Source: an uncultured Kingella sp. (GTDB taxonomy: Bacteria; Pseudomonadota; Gammaproteobacteria; Burkholderiales; Neisseriaceae). From it: DNA of 8,637 bases. The position numbers and the translations under genes are program-made. Position 1 is the stretch's first letter. The number at the start of each line of letters is the position of its first letter. Under the pieces are notes generated by a model. The model was not told the origin of the DNA. It saw only the letters and a program-made list of their open reading frames with translations, and did no database searches. This document shows, piece after piece, positions 1 through 5,647 of this stretch. Location of the stretch: positions 1 through 8,637 of the forward strand of contig CAKARD010000054.1 in NCBI GenBank assembly GCA_916720425.1, given 5' to 3'.

Positions 1-512
1 ACTTCGTCATAATTAGATGCAAACATCACAGCAGTTTTAACACCTTTAATATCATCTAATTTGGCAATAGGCGCATGATCTTTTCGTGCTACAATCATTT
101 TACCACTCCAACTGTATGGTGTTGCTTTATCAAACATAGCTTGGCGTTCAGGTGAAGTTAGCGCAACTTGATTGGCAACAATATCAAAACGCCCACTACT
201 TAAACCTGCCATCATTGCATCCCAAGGTGTTTCTTTAAACTCAACTTTAACCCCTAATTTATCAGCAACGGCACGGGTTACTTCCACATCATAACCTGTC
301 AGATTACCATTAGCATCATGATAGGTAAAGGGTGCATAAGTTCCCATTGTTCCCACCACAATAGTCTCTTTATTATTGAGCTTTTCCAGTAAACCTATTG
401 TACGAACTGGTGTATTAGATTGATTGGCTGGTTGTGTATTATTAGCTTGAGGTTCAGCTTCTCCGCAAGCCACTAATGCTAAAACCATAGCTGTCTTAAT
501 AAAACGCTTCAT
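1..512 (-). CDS. Amino-acid ABC transporter substrate-binding lipoprotein, 5' part (3' end beyond the left edge)
   Basis: This is a periplasmic solute-binding protein of the family-3 (polar amino acid/cystine) type, expected to pass its ligand to an ABC importer that is not in the window. About 170 N-terminal residues are visible and the frame stays open to the edge. The N-terminus MKRFIKTAMVLALVAC is a lipoprotein signal peptide with lipobox LVAC and Cys16 as the acylated residue. An Asn/Gln/Pro-rich linker follows, then the mature domain start (IVVGTMGTYAPFTY). The motif GYDVEVTRAVADKLG fits the family-3 signature, and PWDAMMAGLSSGRFDIVANQ is typical of the same fold. The ATG at 512 is chosen because AGGAG lies 6 bases upstream. 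The gene is divergent from the spermidine-synthase-like gene. A cystine or other polar amino acid ligand is inferred from family resemblance only. Confidence 0.9.
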   Translation of the reverse strand, partial: MKRFIKTAMVLALVACGEAEPQANNTQPANQSNTPVRTIGLLEKLNNKETIVVGTMGTYAPFTYHDANGNLTGYDVEVTRAVADKLGVKVEFKETPWDAMMAGLSSGRFDIVANQVALTSPERQAMFDKATPYSWSGKMIVARKDHAPIAKLDDIKGVKTAVMFASNYDE

Positions 513-516
513 ATTT

Positions 517-531
517 GCTCCTAAAAGGAGC
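517..531 (-). promoter_or_regulatory. Small hairpin covering the Shine-Dalgarno of the binding-protein gene
   Basis: On the minus strand GCTCCT, a 3-base loop TTT and AGGAGC form a perfect 6-bp stem. The 3' arm contains AGGAG, the ribosome binding site of the gene starting at 512. If it forms in the mRNA it would mask the ribosome binding site. The complementarity is seen directly; a regulatory role is inference. Confidence 0.4.
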
Positions 532-533
532 GT

Positions 534-563
534 ATTATAAATTTGTCTTTGAGCAAACAGCAA
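534..563 (-). promoter_or_regulatory. Candidate sigma70 promoter of the binding-protein gene
   Basis: The minus strand has a consensus -10 box TATAAT (534-539). A poor -35 box TTGCTG (558-563, 3 of 6 matches) lies 18 bases upstream. Transcription would start around 527, which puts most or all of the hairpin at 517-531 at the very 5' end of the transcript. The -35 box and spacer overlap the inverted repeat at 545-567. Confidence 0.5.
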
Positions 564-567
564 AGAC
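545..567. repeat. Inverted repeat GTCTTTG-N9-CAAAGAC, possible operator
   Basis: There are two perfect 7-base inverted arms (545-551 and 561-567) separated by 9 bases in the divergent intergenic region. Arm centres are 16 bases apart, compatible with a dimeric regulator reading two successive faces of the helix. The repeat covers the -35 box and much of the spacer of the leftward promoter, so a bound protein would probably repress that gene. No regulator gene is adjacent within the window. Confidence 0.45.
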
Positions 568-579
568 TATTTTGTGTTA

Positions 580-607
580 TTGTTTAGATTTACATACATG
601 ATATGAT
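580..607 (+). promoter_or_regulatory. Candidate promoter of the spermidine-synthase-like gene
   Basis: TTGTTT (580-585), a 16-base spacer and TATGAT (602-607) resemble a sigma70 promoter. The -10 box ends only 6 bases before the ATG at 614, so a transcript from it would have almost no leader. The region is AT-rich, so a chance match is possible. Confidence 0.35.
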
Positions 608-613
608 TTTAAT

Positions 614-2134
614 ATGTACATCACGCATTCACGCACATTGACTATTTCAGTTTTTATGGTTGCTAGTTGTGGCTTGGCATATGAGCTGATTACCGCAGCA
701 TTGGCCAGCTATTTATTAGGGGACAGCATCTTTCAATACTCTTTAATCATTGGTTTATATTTATTTGCCATGGGTATTGGCGCACATTTAACCCGATACA
801 TCCAAGATAAAGATGCTTTAACACGCTTCATTGAAATAGAATTATTAGTCGGTTTATTAGGTGGTTTATCGGCACTATTTTTATTTACTGCCTTTGCTTT
901 TTCCACTACACCCTTTCACACTCTGTTATATGGTTTAGTGCTGATTATTGGTACGATTGTGGGCATGGAAATCCCTTTGGTTATGCGGGTCTTAAATCAG
1001 CAAAATCATGATTTTAAAGATATAATATCAAAAGTATTAACCTTTGATTATATGGGCGCATTGGTGGTTTCCTTACTGTTTCCACTTTTACTTGCACCAC
1101 AGTTAGGTATGGCACGTTCTGCTTTATTATTTGGTCTACTCAATGCACTGATTGCATGGTTTACTGCTCATGTGTTCAAAAAACAATTACCGAATTATCA
1201 AACACTGAACAGACGCGCTTTAACGGTATTATTTATACTTAGCCTAGCTTTTATTTTTGCTAATCGTTGGGTTTTACAAGCTGAACAACGCTATTTTGGT
1301 GATCCTATTGTATTTGAAAGCCATTCTCCCTATCAACGCTTGGTTGTAACCCAATGGAAAGATGACATTCGCCTTTATATCAATGGAAATTTACAATTTT
1401 CATCTCGTGATGAAGCGCGTTATCATGAAGCACTGGTTATTCCCATTATGCAAATGGTGGAAAATCCTCAAAACGTGTTAATTTTAGGTGGTGGAGATGG
1501 TTTAGCTGCACGTGAAGTACTCAAATATCCCAAAGTCAAAAACATCACTTTGGTCGATTTAGATCCCGATATGACACGCACATTCCAAACTGCTCCAGCA
1601 TTAACCGCACTCAATCAACATTCACTCAATCATAAAAAAGTGCGCGTTATCAATGATGACGCTGCACAATGGATTAAGCACAATAATGAAAAATTTGATG
1701 TTATTATCATAGACTTACCAGATCCTTCTAATTTTGCTTTAGGCAAGTTATATTCCGTGCCCATGTATCGTCAAATTGCCCGCCATGTACATGAGAAAAG
1801 CAAAATAGTGATACAATCTACTTCACCCTATTTTGCGCCCCACGCTTATTGGTCAGTAGTCAAGACATTAGAACAAGCAAATTTTTATACCGCACCTTAT
1901 CATGTTTATGTTCCTAGCTTTGGTGAATGGGGATTTGTATTAGCGTCTAAACAATCTTCCTTTTCATTACCGCAAAGTATTGATGTGAATACACGCTATC
2001 TTGATCCTAAGACCTTAGCCGAAATGTTTCATTTCCCCGCCGACATGGCACGTATAGACGTAGAACCTAATTATCTCAATAACCAAAAATTGGTGATGTA
2101 TTTTGAACAAGATTGGGCAAATGTTATGCGTTAA
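614..2134 (+). CDS. Membrane-anchored spermidine-synthase-like aminopropyltransferase (506 aa)
   Basis: The protein belongs to the group of predicted spermidine synthases with an N-terminal membrane domain (COG4262 type). Residues 1 to about 220 hold roughly seven hydrophobic helices. The rest is a SpeE-type Rossmann methyltransferase fold. Visible motifs are LYINGNLQFSSRDEARYHEAL before the nucleotide site, the GGGDG loop at 292-296 that binds (decarboxylated) S-adenosylmethionine, VDLDP at 314-318, and DLPDP with acidic residues D367 and D370 at the positions of the catalytic and substrate-binding aspartates, followed by KLYS. The family reaction moves an aminopropyl group to a diamine such as putrescine; the true substrate here is unknown. 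There is no upstream in-frame start (TGA at 599-601) and no Shine-Dalgarno before the ATG. Met15 (ATG at 656) is an alternative start, also without one. No SAM decarboxylase gene lies nearby. Confidence 0.85.
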   Translation: MYITHSRTLTISVFMVASCGLAYELITAALASYLLGDSIFQYSLIIGLYLFAMGIGAHLTRYIQDKDALTRFIEIELLVGLLGGLSALFLFTAFAFSTTPFHTLLYGLVLIIGTIVGMEIPLVMRVLNQQNHDFKDIISKVLTFDYMGALVVSLLFPLLLAPQLGMARSALLFGLLNALIAWFTAHVFKKQLPNYQTLNRRALTVLFILSLAFIFANRWVLQAEQRYFGDPIVFESHSPYQRLVVTQWKDDIRLYINGNLQFSSRDEARYHEALVIPIMQMVENPQNVLILGGGDGLAAREVLKYPKVKNITLVDLDPDMTRTFQTAPALTALNQHSLNHKKVRVINDDAAQWIKHNNEKFDVIIIDLPDPSNFALGKLYSVPMYRQIARHVHEKSKIVIQSTSPYFAPHAYWSVVKTLEQANFYTAPYHVYVPSFGEWGFVLASKQSSFSLPQSIDVNTRYLDPKTLAEMFHFPADMARIDVEPNYLNNQKLVMYFEQDWANVMR

Positions 2135-3525
2135 CCACGTGTCCAAGTGGTGCCTTCCGCACTATCACGCAATACAATTTTATTAGCCGTTAACAGATCA
2201 CGAATACGATCACTCTCTGCCCAATTTTTGCTTTCGCGTGCAATTTTTCGTTGCTCAATGAGAGACTCCACTTCATCTGCTGACAATCCTTCACCACCTT
2301 GTAAAAATGCACGTGGTTCACGTTGTAACAACCCCAACATTCCAGCCAAAGCTTTCAAACAGCCCGCTAAATAGACATCTTGTGTTTTATTAATTTCATT
2401 CGCCAATTCAAATAATATCGCTACAGCTTCTACTGTACCAAAATCATCATTCATAGCAGCAAAAAAACGGCGCGTATGATCATTAGTATTTTCATCAACA
2501 ATAATGCTATCAGGCATCACGTTATTTAACGTATTATATAATCGTGCTAAAGAATTTTTAGCATCATCTAAATGGGCATTGGAATAATTCAATGGGCTAC
2601 GATAATGTGCACGCAGAATAAAAAAACGTATTACTTCAGCATCATACTGCTTTAAAACATCACGAATAGTGAAAAAATTCCCCAATGATTTGGACATTTT
2701 CTCGTTATCGACACGAATGAAACCATTGTGTAACCAATATTTTACATGGCTTAATTTTTTACCTGTATAGGTTGCACAAGAATCACCGTGTGCGCCACAA
2801 CTTTGAGCGATTTCATTTTCATGATGTGGAAATTGCAAATCCGCACCCCCACCATGTATATCAAAGGTATGACCAAACAATTCATCACCCATAGCAGAAC
2901 ATTCAATATGCCAGCCAGGACGACCTTTCCCCCATGGGCTATCCCAAGAAGGTTCATCAGGTTTAGCCGCTTTCCATAACACAAAATCCAAAGGATCGCG
3001 CTTAAACTGATCCACTTGCACACGTTCGCCTGCACGCAAATCATCTAATGACTTGCCAGACAGTTGGCCATACGGTACAAACTCACGCACCGCATAATAG
3101 ACATCACCATTATCCGCCGCATAGGCTTTATTATTAGCAATCAAGGCCTTGATCATGGTAATCATGGGATCAATATGCAATGTGGCTTTGGGTTCAATAT
3201 CAGGACGAATAACGCCCAAAGCATCACTATCTTCATTCATAGCTTGAATGAATCGCTCAGTTAACTGTGTAATGGTTTCACCATTTTCATAGGCACGTTT
3301 AATGATTTTATCATCAATATCAGTAATATTACGTACATAAGTGAGAGGATAGCCTAACTGACGCAACCAACGCGCCACCATATCAAATACCACTAATACT
3401 CGCGCATGCCCTAAATGGCAATAATCATAAACCGTCATGCCGCATACATACATGCGCACATTTTTAGGATCAATTGGTTCAAAACGTTCTTTTTGGCGAG
3501 TTAGTGTATTATATAAATGGAGCAT
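2131..3525 (-). CDS. cysS: Cysteinyl-tRNA synthetase (464 aa)
   Basis: This cytoplasmic class I aminoacyl-tRNA synthetase charges tRNA-Cys with cysteine using ATP. The HIGH-type motif is HLGH at 37-40 and KMSKS is at 276-280. The zinc ligands C28, C209, H234 and E238 all fall at the positions known in the E. coli enzyme. The C-terminal helical anticodon-binding part ends near TWTRG. Length matches the family (E. coli 461 aa). The frame stays open to a TTG at 3558, but the ATG at 3525 is chosen because AAGGA lies 5 bases upstream and the protein then starts MLHLYNTL, as is usual. The gene lies 49 bp downstream of the proQ-like gene and is probably the last of the leftward group. Its TAA overlaps the stop codon of the convergent aminopropyltransferase gene. 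Confidence 0.97.
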   Translation of the reverse strand: MLHLYNTLTRQKERFEPIDPKNVRMYVCGMTVYDYCHLGHARVLVVFDMVARWLRQLGYPLTYVRNITDIDDKIIKRAYENGETITQLTERFIQAMNEDSDALGVIRPDIEPKATLHIDPMITMIKALIANNKAYAADNGDVYYAVREFVPYGQLSGKSLDDLRAGERVQVDQFKRDPLDFVLWKAAKPDEPSWDSPWGKGRPGWHIECSAMGDELFGHTFDIHGGGADLQFPHHENEIAQSCGAHGDSCATYTGKKLSHVKYWLHNGFIRVDNEKMSKSLGNFFTIRDVLKQYDAEVIRFFILRAHYRSPLNYSNAHLDDAKNSLARLYNTLNNVMPDSIIVDENTNDHTRRFFAAMNDDFGTVEAVAILFELANEINKTQDVYLAGCLKALAGMLGLLQREPRAFLQGGEGLSADEVESLIEQRKIARESKNWAESDRIRDLLTANKIVLRDSAEGTTWTRG

Positions 3526-3530
3526 ACTTT

Positions 3531-3535
3531 TCCTT
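3531..3535 (-). promoter_or_regulatory. Ribosome binding site that fixes the cysS start
   Basis: The minus strand reads AAGGA with 5 bases before the ATG at 3525. No comparable site precedes the upstream TTG at 3558. Confidence 0.75.
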
Positions 3536-3574
3536 TCCATCATCAATAATGTACGCAAGAATGATGAATTTGAG

Positions 3575-3997
3575 TTATTCTATATTTTCTTTAATTTGAT
3601 CATTGTTAGCTTGGGTGGTTTTTTTTGTATTTTTTGTATGGTATCGCGCCATAATTTCCTGAATACCCGGTTGTGAGAGTGCGTATTGCTTTTCCTCTTC
3701 ACTGATTTCCCCCAAAAAACGACCATTTAAATCAAAACGTTTACCACCGCGTGCTACGGCAAGAATATATTTTTTACGGCGGCAATGATTAAACAAAGCA
3801 CGTTTGACTAAATTAGAATCAAACTGTGGCAAGCTTGCAATTAAATCTTGCTCTATACCCAATGCTAAAGGTTTGAACTTTTTAAATACTTCATATTTGC
3901 TGTACAAATAATCAGTAATCATATCAGTTTGCTTTTTCTTACTCATAGTTTGCACGGCATTTCTTAATGCAGCACCTATTGCAGTTTCTTTTATCAT
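3575..3997 (-). CDS. proQ: ProQ/FinO-family RNA-binding protein, minimal type (140 aa)
   Basis: This is an RNA chaperone of the ProQ/FinO family, which binds structured RNAs such as 3' UTR terminators and small RNAs. The FinO domain fills about residues 15-110: KYEVFKKFKPLALGI, then NHCRRKKYILAVARGGKRFDLNG. The protein has the N-terminus, order and length of the minimal ProQ of Neisseria and lacks the linker and C-terminal domain of enterobacterial ProQ. The tail from about 115 is polar and Lys/Thr/Asn-rich (HTKNTKKTTQANN) and is encoded partly by A6 and A8 runs. The ATG at 3997 has AGGAG 6 bases upstream. That site overlaps the aroB stop codon, and the gap to aroB is 9 bp, so translational coupling is likely. 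The family call is firm; the symbol follows current usage for Neisseria homologues. Confidence 0.92.
   Translation of the reverse strand: MIKETAIGAALRNAVQTMSKKKQTDMITDYLYSKYEVFKKFKPLALGIEQDLIASLPQFDSNLVKRALFNHCRRKKYILAVARGGKRFDLNGRFLGEISEEEKQYALSQPGIQEIMARYHTKNTKKTTQANNDQIKENIE
3619..3626 (-). repeat. A8 homopolymer in the ProQ C-terminal tail
   Basis: The minus (coding) strand has eight consecutive A, with a run of six A (3630-3635) three bases upstream. Both lie past the FinO domain. One extra A would end the protein after NHPS in place of the normal 14-residue end. One fewer A would replace that end with the basic tail PPKLTMIKLKKI. Slippage here is possible but unproven. Confidence 0.6.
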
Positions 3998-4003
3998 TTG
4001 TTA

Positions 4004-4008
4004 CTCCT
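4004..4008 (-). promoter_or_regulatory. Ribosome binding site of proQ overlapping the aroB stop
   Basis: AGGAG on the minus strand lies 6 bases before the proQ ATG and shares bases with the aroB TAG (4007-4009). Ribosomes finishing aroB would be placed to restart on proQ. Confidence 0.75.
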
Positions 4009-5086
4009 AAGGTAAAAAATCCGCCAACACCTTGGCTAATATTTTTGAATTATCAATAGTACTTATCATTGCCTGTCCTAATGATTTTAAAGTGATAAAG
4101 CGCATTGTACCATTATCCACTTTTTTATCATGGCTCATGTGTTCCAACCAATGATCTAAGGCAAAAACAGGGGGTGAATCAGGTAAATTCGCTCTACGTA
4201 AGAGCATTTGCACACGTTTTACATCGTCAGCACTTAAATAACCCAGCTGTTGTGATAATAAACAAGCCAATATCATACCCGCCGCCACCGCTTCACCATG
4301 CAACCATACACCATAACCCATTTGAGTTTCTATCGCATGACCAAATGTATGCCCTAAATTTAACCATGCACGAACACCTGTCTCTTTTTCATCTTGTGCC
4401 ACAATTTTTGCTTTCATTTGGCAACAATGATATACAGCATAAGCCAATACCGAATCATCACGGCGCATAATGGCATCTATATTAGCTTCTAACCAAGATA
4501 AAAATTCAATATCACCCAATAATGCGTATTTAATTACCTCTGCCATACCCGCTGAAAATTCACGTGCAGGCAAGGTATCTAACGTACTCATATCTGCTAA
4601 TACTAACTGCGGTTGATAAAACGCGCCAATCATATTTTTACCCAAAGGATGATTAATTGCAGTTTTGCCACCCACAGATGAATCCACTTGACTCAATAAA
4701 GTCGTAGGAATTTGCACAAAAGGAACACCACGTTGATAGGTAGCTGCAGCAAAACCTGTCATATCACCAATCACCCCTCCACCCAGAGCCATTAAAGTTG
4801 TTTTGCGATCAGCATGATGCTGCAACAGTCCATCATAAATCATATTGAGCGATGATGAATTTTTATATTGTTCACCATCGGGCAAGATAATAGAAAAATA
4901 ATCCACATAATTATTTTGCAATAATTTTTCCAATTGTGTCAGATATAAATTGGCCACTGTTGTGTTGGTAACAATTGCTACTTTTTTACCTAGATGCTTT
5001 TGCAAGCATGAAAAATCATGCAATAAATCACGCGCAATAAAAATGGGATACTGATGAGAAGGTGTTTCTACTAATAAACTATACAT
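4007..5086 (-). CDS. aroB: 3-dehydroquinate synthase (359 aa)
   Basis: This is the second step of the cytoplasmic shikimate pathway: conversion of the seven-carbon phosphate DAHP to 3-dehydroquinate, with NAD and a divalent metal. Visible motifs are LPDGEQYKN, the glycine-rich ALGGGVIGDMTGFAAATY, PTTLLSQVDSSVGGKTAIN, KNMIGAFYQP, AEVIKYALLGD, LNLGHTFGHAIE and LHGEAVAAGM. The metal ligands are most likely E183, H246 and H263. Length is normal (E. coli 362 aa). The frame opens at a TTG (5098), but GGAG 6 bases before the ATG at 5086 supports that ATG, giving MYSLLVETPSHQYPIFI. The start lies inside the aroK end (8-bp overlap), which implies translational coupling. The next gene, proQ, begins 9 bp after the stop. 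Confidence 0.97.
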   Translation of the reverse strand: MYSLLVETPSHQYPIFIARDLLHDFSCLQKHLGKKVAIVTNTTVANLYLTQLEKLLQNNYVDYFSIILPDGEQYKNSSSLNMIYDGLLQHHADRKTTLMALGGGVIGDMTGFAAATYQRGVPFVQIPTTLLSQVDSSVGGKTAINHPLGKNMIGAFYQPQLVLADMSTLDTLPAREFSAGMAEVIKYALLGDIEFLSWLEANIDAIMRRDDSVLAYAVYHCCQMKAKIVAQDEKETGVRAWLNLGHTFGHAIETQMGYGVWLHGEAVAAGMILACLLSQQLGYLSADDVKRVQMLLRRANLPDSPPVFALDHWLEHMSHDKKVDNGTMRFITLKSLGQAMISTIDNSKILAKVLADFLP

Positions 5087-5615
5087 AATTCTCTCCAAGA
5101 TGCGCTAAGATATTGCATAATGTTTTATGACAACCATCTTGCCCCACTTCCACAATTAAATGTGCGCTCTGACGATATAATGCATCACGCGCAACATACA
5201 GTTCATGAAATTTTGCCAATGGATCGCTCACCTGCAATAATGGACGATTTTTATCATTTGCAACGCGTTGATACAGAATATCGGGCAACACGTGTAAATA
5301 AATCACCAAACCATTTTGGCGTAAACACTCGCGATTCTCTGAACGCAACACTGCACCACCACCTGTTGCTAAAACAATAGGTGACAGAACACATAAATCT
5401 TGCAACACCGCTATTTCACGCTGACGAAAACCTTCTTCCCCTTCCATTTCAAAAATGGTGGGAATACTCACACCCGTTCGCTCACAAATAACTTGATCGC
5501 TATCCATAAAAGGACGGTGTAGAATGCGCGCTAGTTGGCGGCCTAACGTCGTTTTGCCTGCGCCCATCAGACCGACTAAAAACAAATTGCCTACTATCTT
5601 TTCCATAGTAGGCAT
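5079..5615 (-). CDS. aroK: Shikimate kinase (178 aa)
   Basis: The enzyme phosphorylates the 3-hydroxyl of shikimate with ATP, the fifth step of the shikimate pathway. Seen in order are the Walker A loop GLMGAGKTT (15-23), shikimate-contacting D38 and D40 in MDSD, R64 in EEGFRQRE, the GGG loop at 85-87, the lid with R124 in NDKNRPLL, and R143 in ARDALYRQSA. The length is typical. The ATG at 5615 is preferred because it has a weak AGG 7 bases upstream. ATG 5606 (Met4) has no site but would give MEKIVGNLFLVG, close in length to the E. coli N-terminus. The first codons form a 9-bp stem-loop and the leader is a palindrome. The gene lies 32 bp after pilQ and overlaps aroB by 8 bp. Confidence 0.97.
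   Translation of the reverse strand: MPTMEKIVGNLFLVGLMGAGKTTLGRQLARILHRPFMDSDQVICERTGVSIPTIFEMEGEEGFRQREIAVLQDLCVLSPIVLATGGGAVLRSENRECLRQNGLVIYLHVLPDILYQRVANDKNRPLLQVSDPLAKFHELYVARDALYRQSAHLIVEVGQDGCHKTLCNILAHLGENYV
5093..5096 (-). promoter_or_regulatory. Ribosome binding site that fixes the aroB start
   Basis: GGAG on the minus strand ends 6 bases before the ATG at 5086. It lies inside the last codons of aroK and supports the ATG over the in-frame TTG at 5098. Confidence 0.7.
5578..5613 (-). terminator. Stem-loop plus T-rich run at the start of aroK, possible attenuator
   Basis: On the minus strand GCCTACTAT and ATAGTAGGC form a perfect 9-bp stem (5613-5605 and 5597-5589) with a 7-base loop. 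It is followed by AATTTGTTTTT (5588-5578). This resembles an intrinsic terminator, but it lies over codons 1 to 9 of aroK, so it could only be partial or conditional. The stem has four G:C pairs of nine and the T run is interrupted, so efficiency may be low. The complementarity is seen; the function is inferred. Confidence 0.35.
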
Positions 5616-5644
5616 TGTAACCTAAGTTAGGTTAATTCAGTCAA
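5614..5644 (-). promoter_or_regulatory. Candidate internal promoter between pilQ and aroK
   Basis: The minus strand has TTGACT (5639-5644, 5 of 6 consensus) and TACAAT (5614-5619, 5 of 6), separated by 19 bases, longer than ideal. The -10 box touches the ATG at 5615, so a transcript would begin near Met4 (ATG 5606) and be leaderless. The palindrome at 5619-5633 fills most of the spacer. It is weak because of the spacing. Confidence 0.25.
5619..5633. repeat. 15-bp perfect palindrome before aroK
   Basis: AACCTAA-G-TTAGGTT on the plus strand is a perfect odd palindrome between the pilQ stop and the aroK start. In RNA it can form a 6-bp stem with a 3-base loop. Its minus-strand 3' arm carries the AGG that serves as the weak ribosome binding site of aroK. 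It could be an operator or an RNA hairpin; neither is shown. Confidence 0.5.
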
Positions 5645-5647
5645 ATT

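Noticed and set aside
2134..2151. Inverted repeat ACCAC-N8-GTGGT just after the shared stop codons, as a terminator
   Set aside because: The stem is only 5 bp, there is no T run after it on either strand, and it lies in the coding end of cysS.
3526..3574. Promoter or terminator in the 49-bp gap between proQ and cysS
   Set aside because: A weak TCATCA/TGATGA pairing is present, but there is no T run and no convincing -35/-10 pair, so nothing could be supported.
3437..3676. Plus-strand open frame across the cysS start and proQ end, with a hydrophobic stretch
   Set aside because: It is an antisense shadow of cysS and proQ. The hydrophobic run comes from the T-rich complement of the Lys-rich ProQ tail.
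4105..4470. 121-codon open frame on the plus strand inside aroB
   Set aside because: It is antisense to a complete conserved gene, has an unusual His/Tyr/Pro-rich composition, and shows no recognisable family.
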